Below, in pieces: positions 8,751 to 18,017 of a DNA stretch of 64,000 bases. The DNA is from JADJPG01 sp964491875 (lineage in GTDB: Bacteria; Verrucomicrobiota; Verrucomicrobiia; Limisphaerales; JADJPG01): positions 1 to 64,000 of the forward strand of contig CAZBIC010000008.1 in the NCBI GenBank assembly GCA_964491875.1. Reading direction: 5' to 3'. The notes beneath the pieces were generated by a model. That model worked only from the letters and a program-made list of their open reading frames with translations, ran no database searches and had not been told where the DNA came from. The stretch's first letter is position 1. Every line of letters starts with the position of its first letter. Position numbers and translations under genes: made by a program.

Positions 8751-9437
8751 TCACTGCTTGGCCTCGCCCGTTGCCTTCAACACGTAGCCTGCGCCACGCA
8801 CGGTGTGGATGAGTGCGGGCTCGAAGCCACGATCCACTTTCTCGCGAAGATGGTAGACGGTGACGTCGATCACGTTACTGAAGGAATCAAAGTTCTCATC
8901 CCACACGTGCTCGGCCAGTTGCGTGCGCGTGACGACTTCATCAGGATGGCGGAGGAGATATTCGAGCACACCAAACTCCTTCGCCGAAAGCGTGACGGGC
9001 CTGCCCGCGCGGGTGACTTTGCGCGTTTTGAGATCCAGCGTCAGGTCCAGTCCCCGCAGGAGCAACGGACCGTCCTCGGCGCCGCGCCGCAACAGCACCC
9101 GCACGCGCGCGAGAAATTCGACGAACGCGAACGGCTTCACGAGATAATCATCCGCGCCACCCTCGAGTCCCCGCACGCGATCTTCCACACTGTCGCGGGC
9201 GGTGAGCATGAGAATGCGGGCGCGGCATTTGGCGGCGCGCAATTCGCGCAAGACTTGGAAGCCGTCCTTCTTCGGCATGAGGACATCGAGAACGATCAGG
9301 TCGTAATCGTTCGACTGGGCGCGGAACAATCCCTCCTCACCATCCGTCGCGACATCCACGGCGAAACGCTCTTCCTTCAGGCCGCGCTCGATAAAGCGCG
9401 CGACCTTTCGCTCGTCTTCCACCACGAGGATGCGCAT
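8751..9437 (-). CDS. OmpR/CusR-family response regulator
   Basis: The protein has 228 residues: a receiver domain (1-120) with the acidic pair E7-D8, phosphoacceptor D51, switch T79 and K101 (LVKPF), then a winged-helix Trans_reg_C domain (about 125-222, VTLSAKEFGVLEYLLRHPDEVVTR). The DYLVKPFAFVEFLARVR and HVWDENFDSFSNVIDVTVYHLREKVD segments are typical of the CusR/CopR/CzcR branch. It is the partner of the adjacent kinase; the likely targets are the two 30-bp sites downstream. Confidence 0.95.
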   Translation of the reverse strand: MRILVVEDERKVARFIERGLKEERFAVDVATDGEEGLFRAQSNDYDLIVLDVLMPKKDGFQVLRELRAAKCRARILMLTARDSVEDRVRGLEGGADDYLVKPFAFVEFLARVRVLLRRGAEDGPLLLRGLDLTLDLKTRKVTRAGRPVTLSAKEFGVLEYLLRHPDEVVTRTQLAEHVWDENFDSFSNVIDVTVYHLREKVDRGFEPALIHTVRGAGYVLKATGEAKQ

Positions 9438-9490
9438 GGTCGGAAACTAATCGGGCGGGGGATGAAAAGCGAGATCGGTGGCGTGGGCTG

Positions 9491-9511
9491 CGGCTGAACG
9501 CAGTTCAGCCG
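9491..9511 (-). terminator. Hairpin after sufT
   Basis: A perfect 9-bp stem (CGGCTGAAC / GTTCAGCCG) with a GCA loop ends five bases from the sufT stop codon. There is no T-run, so it may be a 3'-end stabilising hairpin or a REP-like element rather than an intrinsic terminator. Confidence 0.45.
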
Positions 9512-9515
9512 GTGG

Positions 9516-10079
9516 CTACAGCAATCCGAGCTGCAGCTTTGCGGCCTCGGTCATCATGCCCTGGTTCCATTGCGGGTCCCAGACGAGCTCGACGTTGGCT
9601 TCCTCGACTTCCTCGATCATCATCAACCGGTTCGAAACGTCTTGCTGGAGCACGGGGCCCATGCCGCAGCCGGGCGCGGTGAGGGTCATCTTCACGTCCA
9701 CCTTGAAGCGGTCGGTCGCGCCGGCGAGTGGCTCGACGTGGCAGTCGTAGATGAGACCGAGATCCACGATGTTCACTGGAATCTCCGGGTCATAGCAGGA
9801 CTTCATCTGCGTCCACGATTCCTTCTCGACCTCTTCGAGCGTGCGCGGCGTGTGGCTGGCGCTGGCGGTCTTTTGTTCCACCTGAAGGCCGAGCGCGTCT
9901 GCGTCCTGTCCGCCGATGCGGAACATGTTCCCGTTCACGACGACGGTGTAGGCACCGCCGAGCGATTGCGTGATGTGCGCGGTCTCGCCCTTGAGCAGCG
10001 TGACCTTGGTGCCGACGGGAACGACCGCGGCTTCAACGTCGCGGGTGAGAGTGACGGATTCTTGGGTGGCGTAGCTCAT
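9516..10079 (-). CDS. sufT: SufT-like Fe-S assembly protein (MIP18/DUF59 family)
   Basis: The 187-residue protein has an N-terminal extension of about 80 residues (VVPVGTKVTLLKGETAHITQSLGGAYTVVV) followed by a MIP18/DUF59 domain (about 85-180) containing DPEIPVNIVDLGLIYD and the invariant cysteine in LTAPGCGMGP. This two-part layout is that of SufT, which helps mature [4Fe-4S] proteins. It is the last gene of the suf cluster, starting 6 bp after sufE. Confidence 0.9.
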   Translation of the reverse strand: MSYATQESVTLTRDVEAAVVPVGTKVTLLKGETAHITQSLGGAYTVVVNGNMFRIGGQDADALGLQVEQKTASASHTPRTLEEVEKESWTQMKSCYDPEIPVNIVDLGLIYDCHVEPLAGATDRFKVDVKMTLTAPGCGMGPVLQQDVSNRLMMIEEVEEANVELVWDPQWNQGMMTEAAKLQLGLL

Positions 10080-10085
10080 GATAAA

Positions 10086-10514
10086 TTATGGGTTGGCAAC
10101 CGACGTGGCGACGGAGCGCGCCAGCGTGCGAATGCGCTCCACCATCGCGAAGAGCCCGTTCTTGCGCGTGGGGCTGAGGTGCTTGTCCAACCCGAGCTGG
10201 CTGAGGGTGGACTTGGCGTCGGCGGCGAGGATCTCCTCGGGCGTGTGGCCGCTGAAGATGAGTTGCAGCACGGCAATCAATCCGCGGACGATGAACGCGT
10301 CACTGTCTGCGCGGATGCGCAGGGCGCCGGTGCGTCCCGGGTCCGGCTCCATCACCAACCACACCATCGCCTGGCAGCCGTGGACGCGGTTGGCCTCGGT
10401 CTTTTCGGCGTCGGGCAATCCGGGCAGCTTCTTGCCGAGGTCGATGAGGTAGCCGTAACGCTCTTCCCAGTCGCCGAGCAGTTCGAAGTTCGAGATGAGC
10501 TTTTCGAGAGTCAT
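10086..10514 (-). CDS. sufE: SufE sulfur-acceptor protein
   Basis: This 142-residue SufE-fold protein carries the sulfur-accepting C47 in RVHGCQAMVW. SufE takes persulfide sulfur from the cysteine desulfurase SufS and passes it to SufBCD. The ATG overlaps the sufD stop codon (ATGA), implying translational coupling. No sufS lies in the cluster, so the desulfurase partner must be encoded elsewhere. Confidence 0.93.
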   Translation of the reverse strand: MTLEKLISNFELLGDWEERYGYLIDLGKKLPGLPDAEKTEANRVHGCQAMVWLVMEPDPGRTGALRIRADSDAFIVRGLIAVLQLIFSGHTPEEILAADAKSTLSQLGLDKHLSPTRKNGLFAMVERIRTLARSVATSVANP

Positions 10515-11872
10515 TTCCCTACGGCCACGGTTTGATGCTGCTCCAGGCGGTCCCAGACGAGGGCGTCGAGCTCTTCGCGGAGGGCGTCGTGTTTCACGCG
10601 GTCGATGATTTCGCCGGCGAAAGCGTGGATGAGCATGCGGCGCGCGGTTTCAAGGCCGATGCCGCGGCTGCGCAGGTAGTAGATCGATTCGTCGTTCAAC
10701 TGGCCGATGGTCGCGCCGTGCGTGCACTTCACGTCGTCGGCGTAGATTTCCAGCTGCGGCTTGGTGTCGGCGGTGGCGTCGTCGGAGAGCAGCAGGTTCT
10801 TGTTCGTCTGCTTCGCGTCGGTCTTCTGTGCGTCGGGCCGCACGAGGATGCGCCCATGGAAGACGCCCTTCGATTTCCCGGCGAGGATGCCGTTGAAATA
10901 CTCGTGGCTCGCGCAGTTCGGCTTCGCGTGATCCACGATCATGTAATGGTCGGCCAGTTGATCGCCGTTGGTCAGATACACACCGTTGAGAATCGCTTCA
11001 ATGCGCTCGCCGTCGAGCGTGGTGCGGAGGTTGTTCCGCGAGAGCTTCGCGCCCGTGGCGATGGAGTGAGAGGAAAAGTTCACCTTGTGCCCGAGATGCG
11101 AATGCAGCGCCGCGATGTGGAACGCCTCGGTGCTTTCGTCCTGGAACTTGCAGTGTTCTACGACCGCGTTGTCGCCGAGCGAAAACTCCGTGACGGCGTT
11201 GGTGAAGGTCGGCGCGCTGGCGAGGCTCACGTAGCTTTCGATGACGGTCGCCTTCGCGTCGCGTTCCACGACGATGAGGTTGCGCGGATGCGTGGTGGCG
11301 CCGGCGTCCTTGCTGGTGTTGATGAAGAGGAATTGCACCGGCTCCTCGATGGACTGGCCGGCCGGGACGTAAACGAATCCGCCGTCCTGAAAGAAGGCGT
11401 TGTTCAGCGCGGCGAAGGCGTTGTCCTCGGTGCGCACGTAGCGGCCGAGATGTTTTTCGATGAGCGCGGAATCGGTCGTGAGCGCGGCGGCGAGATTACC
11501 GACTTTGATGCCGTTCTGCTGCGCGGGCGCGGTGGAGAGTTCGGTGGCGAAGTGGCCGTTCACAAACACGAGGCGGGTGCCGGGCAGTTTCGCGAACGGG
11601 AACTGCGCGAGCGCGTCGCGGGTGAGGCCGGATGCAGCGGCGTCGAGCACGGGCTTGAACGGCAGTTTCGCGATGGGCGCGACGTTGGTGAAGCGCCAGT
11701 TCTCGTGCTTGAGCGTGGGGAAGCCGAGTTCGGCGAAGCGCGCGAGGCCGGCCTTGCGCAGCGGGAAGAGCCACGAGGGCTGTGCGCTGGCACCGGCCTG
11801 TTCGAAGCGCTCGAAGGCCTTCAAATAAGGATCGGTCTGCTTTGACGCGGGATTGGATTGGATGGCGGTCAT
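10511..11872 (-). CDS. sufD: Fe-S cluster scaffold subunit SufD
   Basis: The 453-residue protein has a SufBD parallel beta-helix domain (about 150-425) with VYVPAGQSIEEPVQFLF, the SRNNLRTTLDGE segment and KCTHGATIGQL close to the C-terminus, where a conserved Cys-His pair lies at the SufB-SufD interface. It forms the SufBC2D scaffold with SufB and SufC. It starts 28 bp after sufC and overlaps sufE by 4 bp. Confidence 0.95.
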   Translation of the reverse strand: MTAIQSNPASKQTDPYLKAFERFEQAGASAQPSWLFPLRKAGLARFAELGFPTLKHENWRFTNVAPIAKLPFKPVLDAAASGLTRDALAQFPFAKLPGTRLVFVNGHFATELSTAPAQQNGIKVGNLAAALTTDSALIEKHLGRYVRTEDNAFAALNNAFFQDGGFVYVPAGQSIEEPVQFLFINTSKDAGATTHPRNLIVVERDAKATVIESYVSLASAPTFTNAVTEFSLGDNAVVEHCKFQDESTEAFHIAALHSHLGHKVNFSSHSIATGAKLSRNNLRTTLDGERIEAILNGVYLTNGDQLADHYMIVDHAKPNCASHEYFNGILAGKSKGVFHGRILVRPDAQKTDAKQTNKNLLLSDDATADTKPQLEIYADDVKCTHGATIGQLNDESIYYLRSRGIGLETARRMLIHAFAGEIIDRVKHDALREELDALVWDRLEQHQTVAVGK

Positions 11873-11900
11873 GATGCAGGGCGGTTCAATGTTCCACCGC

Positions 11901-12671
11901 TCACGCCTTCGCAGCGTCGTGCTTGATGAGCCAGTCGTAGCCCTTCTCCTCGAGTTCGAGCGCGAGTTCCTTGCCGCCGGATTTCACGATGCGTCCGTCC
12001 CAGAGCACGTGCACGAAGTCCGGCACGATGTAGTCGAGCAGGCGCTGGTAATGCGTGATGAGGAGCGTGGCGTTGTTCGGGCTCTTGAGCTTGTTGACGC
12101 CTTGCGAAACGATCTTGAGCGCGTCGATGTCGAGGCCGGAATCGGTCTCGTCGAGGACAGCGAGCTTCGGTTCGAGCACGGCCATCTGGAAGATTTCGTT
12201 ACGCTTCTTTTCGCCGCCGGAGAACCCGACGTTCACGGCGCGCTTGAGCAGGTCTTCCTTGAGTTCGAGCAGCTTCATCTTTTCCTTCACGAGCGTGAGG
12301 AACTCCATCGCGTCGAGCTCGGGCTGTCCCTTGTGCTTGCGGCATTCGTTGAGCGCGGCGCGGAGGAAGTAGGTGCTGTTCACGCCGGGAATCTCGACGG
12401 GATACTGGAACGCGAGGAAGACGCCTTCGCGGGCGCGCACTTCGGGATCCATCTCCAGAAGATCTTTGCCTTCGTAAATGACTTCACCGGCGGTCACGTC
12501 ATAGGCGTCCCGCCCGGCAAGGATGGAAGCGAGCGTGCTCTTGCCGGAGCCGTTCGGCCCCATGATGGCGTGGACTTCACCGGGCCGGATGACGAGGTTG
12601 ATGCCCTTGAGGATTTTCTTTTCCTCCACACCGGCGTGGAGGTTCTGGATGGCGAGGATGGGTGCGTTCAT
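11901..12671 (-). CDS. sufC: Fe-S assembly ATPase SufC
   Basis: This 256-residue ABC-type ATPase has Walker A GPNGSGKST (38-46), the signature FSGGEKKRNEI, and a Walker B/D-loop segment LAVLDETDSGLDIDAL, the form typical of SufC rather than of transport ATPases. It energises the SufBCD scaffold in the cytoplasm. The upstream intergenic region, which should be a short sufB-sufC spacer, is occupied by a repeat-framed GxxExxY gene. Confidence 0.96.
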   Translation of the reverse strand: MNAPILAIQNLHAGVEEKKILKGINLVIRPGEVHAIMGPNGSGKSTLASILAGRDAYDVTAGEVIYEGKDLLEMDPEVRAREGVFLAFQYPVEIPGVNSTYFLRAALNECRKHKGQPELDAMEFLTLVKEKMKLLELKEDLLKRAVNVGFSGGEKKRNEIFQMAVLEPKLAVLDETDSGLDIDALKIVSQGVNKLKSPNNATLLITHYQRLLDYIVPDFVHVLWDGRIVKSGGKELALELEEKGYDWLIKHDAAKA

Positions 12672-12686
12672 TTTCTTAAATCATTT

Positions 12687-12784
12687 TTAGCCACGGATTG
12701 AACACGGATGAAACACAGATTGGAGAACTGCTCTCGCGACGTACTCTTCTGTCTGTGTTCAATCCGTGCTTCATCTGTGGCTGA
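12687..12784. repeat. Inverted pair of 34-bp short-word repeats
   Basis: The left arm (12687-12720) reads TAGCCACGGATTGAACACGG and continues ATGAAACACAGAT. The right arm (12751-12784) is its approximate reverse complement, with GTGTTCAATCCGTG and TCATCTGTGGCT. The loop is 30 bp. The words are built from CACGGAT/CACAGAT-type units. The element separates sufC from the GxxExxY gene. Confidence 0.8.
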
Positions 12785-12794
12785 TACATGGCCT

Positions 12795-13169
12795 TCAAAA
12801 CACCATGCGCTTGAATTCCACTTTGGTGCGGCCGAAATTGATGAGCAGGCCGACCTTCACTCCCGTGGCCTTCAGCTCGTTCAGGAGCTGTGGCTCGTCC
12901 TCGGAGTTGTAGTTCTTGGCCGTCTTTAGTTTGACGATGACTGCCTCGTTCACAAACAAGTCCGCGCGGAAGTCGCCCACAATGACGTCCTTGTAGCGCG
13001 CTTTGATCGGACACTCGATCTCCGCTCTCAGGCCAGACTTCTGCAGTTCGGCCTGCATCGCCCGCTGATAGACACTTTCGAGGAAGCCATAACCCAGCAC
13101 GCGATAGACCTCGAACGCCGCACCGATGATCTTCTCGGTCACGTCCGCATGTGCCAGTTCTATCTGCAT
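12795..13169 (-). CDS. GxxExxY protein (PD-(D/E)XK-nuclease-like) inserted in the suf cluster
   Basis: The 124-residue protein contains the family-defining GFLESVY motif (G28, E31, Y34) and the later NELKATGVKVGLLINFG segment. GxxExxY proteins are PD-(D/E)XK-superfamily members of unknown function. In the catalytic strand one expects VIVELK after the D (here D70), but this copy reads VIVKLK with K80 (codon AAA, one change from GAA), so it may be inactive. The gene is framed almost to the base by repeats (ending 12784 and starting 13168), lies between sufB and sufC, and shares their direction. It looks like a cassette inserted into an otherwise conserved operon. Confidence 0.85.
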   Translation of the reverse strand: MQIELAHADVTEKIIGAAFEVYRVLGYGFLESVYQRAMQAELQKSGLRAEIECPIKARYKDVIVGDFRADLFVNEAVIVKLKTAKNYNSEDEPQLLNELKATGVKVGLLINFGRTKVEFKRMVF

Positions 13170-13200
13170 CTGTGTTCAATCCGTGTTTCATCCGTGGCTA
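13168..13200. repeat. Third copy of the short-word repeat, at the start of the GxxExxY gene
   Basis: This element holds CATCTGTGTTCAATCCGTG followed by TTTCATCCGTGGCTA. It is a direct repeat of 12751-12784 and an inverted copy of 12687-12720. The GxxExxY start codon overlaps its left end. Confidence 0.8.
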
Positions 13201-13206
13201 GAGCAA

Positions 13207-14652
<1,446 letters not shown>

Positions 14653-14725
14653 CGCGTTCTAAAATTCAAATTGGTCGAAATGGGTGAATGCTGCCGCTGG
14701 TGACAACCGGCGGCGTTGACTCATG

Positions 14726-15175
14726 TCATCGCTTCGCCTTGGCGGCGCACTCGGGGCAGAGCCCGCGAATCGTCACTTCGTAGCGCATCGGCTTGAACCC
14801 GCGCGGCATCGGGACGGGCGGTTCTGCAGCCGTGTCGAAACGCTCGATGTCGTGTGCACCGCCGCATTCATCGCAGTAAAAGTGGTGATGCGGCTGCATG
14901 TTCGAGCAGAACCGGGTGGCTTCCCGGTCTTGATTCACCTGCCGCACCAACCCGCAGCTCACCAGCGCATCTAGGCAGTTGTAAACCGTCGCCATCGAGA
15001 TTTCCGGCATGCCCTTCTTGGCGCGGATGAAGACTTCCTCGGCCGTGGGATGGTCCGTCTTGCTGAGGAGCACGTTGTAAACGTGTTCACGCTGGGGCGT
15101 CACGCGCAGGCCACTGCGTTCGAGCCGCACCTGCAGCCCGGGATCGCCCGCCTCTTCGATTGCCAGCTTCTTCAT
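14726..15175 (-). CDS. Fur-family regulator (Fur/PerR-like)
   Basis: The ATG at 15173-15175 gives 149 residues; an in-frame TTG at 15211 would add twelve residues and enter the operator. The winged helix (about 15-85, with RVTPQREHVYNVL and SMATVYNCLDALVSCGLVRQV) is followed by a metal-binding domain with His96-98, C101-xx-C104 and C140-xx-C143, a structural zinc site. At the position of the PerR iron-binding Asp in the RFD motif this protein has Cys (RFC90), so metal or peroxide sensing may be atypical. Position at the head of the suf cluster fits iron or peroxide control of Fe-S assembly. Confidence 0.92.
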   Translation of the reverse strand: MKKLAIEEAGDPGLQVRLERSGLRVTPQREHVYNVLLSKTDHPTAEEVFIRAKKGMPEISMATVYNCLDALVSCGLVRQVNQDREATRFCSNMQPHHHFYCDECGGAHDIERFDTAAEPPVPMPRGFKPMRYEVTIRGLCPECAAKAKR

Positions 15176-15506
15176 ACGCGCCAAGGCTAGTGACCGGCCG
15201 GCCTCCGTCAAGATTTAGAATTATTCTAAATCACAAACCGCTTGAAATAGGGAAAATTTGAAGGTTTCTCTCTTTGATGGGCTCCGGCTTAGGCGGATTG
15301 GGGTCGCGTTTCAAACGGTGGAGGCTGAGCGCGGTCCGCGTCCAGTAGTATCCAATTTTAACATCGGAGGAGAGTCCGCTTTGAAATCTATCGGACCCTA
15401 TGTGGGTAATGCGAGAAAGTGATTTTGGACGGCCAGAACGCCTTTTCTACCAGAGAATGCAGGCTTTTTCGTCGCAGGGATGGGGCGGATTCGGTAGAAT
15501 TTCAGG
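15176..15506. other. Divergent promoter region of the fur/suf cluster and the GGQ-protein gene
   Basis: About 330 bp of non-coding sequence. Besides the PerR/Fur-type box at 15212-15232, I see no RNA gene or repeat; the rest is mixed-composition sequence leading to the start at 15507. Confidence 0.5.
15212..15232. promoter_or_regulatory. PerR/Fur-type operator
   Basis: A 21-bp inverted repeat, perfect in its 10-bp arms around a central T, with the 7-1-7 core TTAGAATTATTCTAA. This closely follows the published PerR-box pattern TTATAATnATTATAA. On the minus strand the TAGAAT word could itself be the -10 element of the fur/suf promoter, so binding would block initiation. It lies 37 bp upstream of the regulator's ATG. 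Confidence 0.75.
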
Positions 15507-15920
15507 ATGAACGAAGGTTCAAATCCATTGGAACAGAATGATCCGTTGACGCAGCGCATGGCGGCGCTGGGGGTGAAGGAGGCGGATCTGGAGGAGTCGT
15601 TTGTGCGGTCGGGTGGGCACGGCGGGCAGAACGTGAACAAGGTGTCCACGTGCGTGATGTTGCGTCACCGGCCGAGCGGGGTGCAGGTGAAGTGCCAGGA
15701 GTCGCGTCAGCAGGGGCTCAATCGCATCGCGGCGCGGCGGATGTTGCTGGACAAGATCGAGGCGCAGCGTCGCGAGAAGGCGGTGGCGGAACGGGCGCAG
15801 ATCGAGAAGCTGCGCCGGCAGAAGCGCAAGCGCAGCCAGGGAGCGAAGAACCGGATGCTGGCGGATAAATCGCGTCGCGCGGAGAAGAAGAAGTTCCGGC
15901 GTTCCCGCGGCGAGGAGTAG
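15507..15920 (+). CDS. Peptide chain release factor-like protein (GGQ, ArfB/mtRF-R type)
   Basis: This 137-residue protein carries the peptidyl-tRNA hydrolysis motif in SGGHGGQNVNKVST (G39-G40-Q41) and a very basic C-terminal tail (KLRRQKRKRSQGAKNRMLADKS and onward). It has no codon-recognition domain. Such stand-alone GGQ proteins (ArfB/YaeJ, ICT1, C12orf65/mtRF-R) hydrolyse peptidyl-tRNA on stalled ribosomes or split subunits, with the tail reaching into the mRNA channel or tRNA. Which of these it is cannot be settled by reading. It is a monocistronic plus-strand gene. Confidence 0.88.
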   Translation: MNEGSNPLEQNDPLTQRMAALGVKEADLEESFVRSGGHGGQNVNKVSTCVMLRHRPSGVQVKCQESRQQGLNRIAARRMLLDKIEAQRREKAVAERAQIEKLRRQKRKRSQGAKNRMLADKSRRAEKKKFRRSRGEE

Positions 15921-15951
15921 GGGGGCGAGGCGGTTGGAAGCCGAGTGGTAA

Positions 15952-15981
15952 TCCGCGAAACACGCAAAAGAACGCGAAAAT
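15952..15981. repeat. Short-word repeat (CGCGAAA type), single copy
   Basis: The element begins TCCGCGAAACACGCAAAAG and continues AACGCGAAAAT. It has the same style as the CACGGAT-type words around 12.7-13.2 kb and the TTCGTG-type words at 48.5 kb, but here no gene is framed. Confidence 0.45.
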
Positions 15982-16109
15982 CAGACTGGCTTTCGAAAGT
16001 CATTTCCGAATCGAGAGACGATGTGGCTCTTCGCCTCAGAGGCGCGATCCTGGGCGCGGAGCAGCCTTTCGACTATCTGGAGATTACTTTCGAGAATCAG
16101 TCTAAATGG

Positions 16110-16805
16110 TCAAATGCCGACGGTGTCGATTTGTTCGTAGGCGTGGCGGAGCCAGACTTTGACGCGCTGGCGTTCGAGCAGGCCGAGGCCTTTCTTGTCC
16201 GTTTCGCTACGGTTTTTCGCGGCCCAAAAGCTGGTGCTGCCGGCGTCGATCTTGGTGATGACGGGTTCGTGCAGGCGCTTGAGGGTGATGATGCGCGCGT
16301 TGAGTTCGAGGGCTTGCTGGCGCGCGCCTGACTTGTCGAGAATGTCGAAATTTTCGCCGCGGAGCTGGTTGAGGACGAGGATGTAGTTCAGCCGTGAGCC
16401 GAAGCGATCGAGCAGCTTCTTGAGGAGGTCGGTGGAGTCCTTGCCGGAATCCATCACGTGCCAGTAGTTCAAGGTCAAGCCAAGTTCACCGACCATTTCG
16501 AGCACGCCGGATTCATCCATCCATTTCACGAGCGGGTCGTGGGTTTGCGCGGCGAGGTCGACGAGGATGCGTTTGTCGGGATTCTCGGTCGCGGTTTCCA
16601 TGATGGTATCGAGGCTCTCATAGGAGTCGATGACCACGGGGGAGGCGTAATCCGTATAGAAACGGAGAAGGGAACCGTGGGAGCGATCGGTATCGAAGCC
16701 GAGGAACGGCATCTCGTGATCGATGAGGTATTGGGCCACGACGCGGGCCACGACGGATTTGCCGACGCCGCCCTTTTCGCCGCCGATGAGGTGTATGGCG
16801 CTCAT
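16110..16805 (-). CDS. ParA/MinD-like P-loop ATPase
   Basis: The 231-residue protein has a deviant Walker A motif GGEKGGVGKS (K11 signature lysine, K16) and a DTDRSHGSLLRFY switch region, placing it in the ParA/MipZ/MobD group. These dimerise on ATP and position DNA or protein complexes. No parB gene or parS-like site is adjacent, so it is an orphan; the partner and cargo are unknown. It is convergent with the upstream GGQ-protein gene. Confidence 0.82.
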   Translation of the reverse strand: MSAIHLIGGEKGGVGKSVVARVVAQYLIDHEMPFLGFDTDRSHGSLLRFYTDYASPVVIDSYESLDTIMETATENPDKRILVDLAAQTHDPLVKWMDESGVLEMVGELGLTLNYWHVMDSGKDSTDLLKKLLDRFGSRLNYILVLNQLRGENFDILDKSGARQQALELNARIITLKRLHEPVITKIDAGSTSFWAAKNRSETDKKGLGLLERQRVKVWLRHAYEQIDTVGI

Positions 16806-17348
16806 TATCGTGAAGTGACTGCGGATGGGTTCGACGGACGGGTGCGCATCAGTGCTGCACCATTGCCTATGAAATAGTTCATCGGCGGGAGGGTAGGGGC
16901 GAGTGCCCGATGCGGACGACGCAAAAGCGAAGTTCGATCATGAAAAGGACTGATGGTTTCGAGCGGTTATTTGATTTCAGGCCGGGGATACGGGCTCTTT
17001 GCCGCGATTGGTGGATGTTTTAACTGAGTCGGGGTAATTGCGGAGGATGGGCGGGGCTTATCGGGGCTATTAACACATCCGAATTTGTGAAACATTTCAC
17101 AAAGTTTCTTGCCAAGGATTCTTCATATCTTGTAAACACGCCGCACGACGACTGCTGGGTTTGTCATGCCGTCATTTCTTCGCGCCATTTTTGGGTGGGA
17201 AGAGGTCGATGGTTTTGTGGGGCCTCCGGGAAAATGAAGTTGACGAGGTTCCGTCGTTGGTGAAGAAAGCCGGCTCTTGCCGGAGTTCGGCAGTCGTTCT
17301 GAAGTATCCAAACAACCGCGCAGTTGCGCCTGAAAGAAACGCACTGAG
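16806..17348. other. Regulatory intergenic region before the respiratory operon
   Basis: About 540 bp without a credible gene. It holds the TGTGA-N6-TCACA palindrome at 17084-17103 and, shortly after, a weak promoter-like pair (TTGCCA at 17109 and TGTAAA at 17131, 16 bp apart). The rest shows no RNA gene or repeat that I can recognise. Confidence 0.5.
17084..17103. promoter_or_regulatory. CRP/FNR- or Rex-type palindrome upstream of the ACIII operon
   Basis: The central 18 bp are TTGTGAAACATTTCACAA: 9-bp arms with only the two central bases unpaired (20 bp in all). It fits both the CRP/FNR pattern TGTGA-N6-TCACA exactly and the Rex pattern TTGTGAAAnnTTTCACAA. It lies 246 bp before actA, just upstream of a possible promoter. 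Either regulator would tie the operon to carbon, oxygen or NADH/NAD+ status. Confidence 0.6.
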
Positions 17349-18017
17349 ATGTCAGCCATTTTTCCAAAGTGGACCAGCCGGCTGCCTGCGATTTTGATCG
17401 TGGGCGGTTTCCTTACGGCCACGAGTGTCGTCGGCGGGCTGTGGTATTATTTCACGCCCAAATACACGCGCGTCGGCTACCAGCCCGTCCAGCCGGTGAG
17501 TTTCCCGCACTCCGTGCATGTGGATCAGCTTGGCCTTGATTGCCGTTACTGCCACACGGATGTAGAGAAGTCCTGGTATTCCAATGTCCCGGCGGCCACC
17601 ACCTGCATGAACTGCCACAATCAGGTGCTGAAGGATGATTCCCGCCTCGCGCTGGTTCGCGAAAGCGCCGCCAGCGGCAAGCCGATTCCGTGGGTGCAGG
17701 TCCACAAGGTGCCGGATTACGTTTATTTCAATCACTCCGTCCACATCGCGCGCGGCGTGTCATGCATTAGTTGCCACGGCGAGATTCACAAGATGGACGA
17801 GGTGAAACATGCCAAGCCGTTGAGCATGACGTTCTGCCTCGATTGCCATCGCAATCCTGAACAAAACATCCGCCCGACGGACAAGGTGACCCAACTTGAC
17901 TGGGTGTTTGACTCTGACCCGCACGCCGCCTTGGAAAAGCAGAAGAAGTTCGGTGACGCTGCCGTGAAAGACTGGAAAGTGAACGCTTCGCAGAATTGCT
18001 CCGCCTGCCATCGATGA
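17349..18017 (+). CDS. actA: Alternative complex III subunit ActA, pentaheme cytochrome c
   Basis: The 222-residue protein has one N-terminal membrane anchor (about 13-32) and five CxxCH heme c motifs: CRYCH (65-69), CMNCH (86-90), CISCH (139-143), CLDCH (163-167) and CSACH (217-221). Membrane-anchored pentaheme ActA is the electron-exit or relay subunit of alternative complex III, the quinol:cytochrome c/HiPIP oxidoreductase that replaces bc1. It is the first gene of the operon. Its stop codon overlaps the actB start (ATGA). Confidence 0.95.
   Translation: MSAIFPKWTSRLPAILIVGGFLTATSVVGGLWYYFTPKYTRVGYQPVQPVSFPHSVHVDQLGLDCRYCHTDVEKSWYSNVPAATTCMNCHNQVLKDDSRLALVRESAASGKPIPWVQVHKVPDYVYFNHSVHIARGVSCISCHGEIHKMDEVKHAKPLSMTFCLDCHRNPEQNIRPTDKVTQLDWVFDSDPHAALEKQKKFGDAAVKDWKVNASQNCSACHR

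Noticed and set aside
12676..13191. 171-codon minus-strand frame overlapping the GxxExxY gene
   Set aside because: It is an alternative frame of the same strand running through the repeats; the 124-residue frame has the family motif, this one does not.
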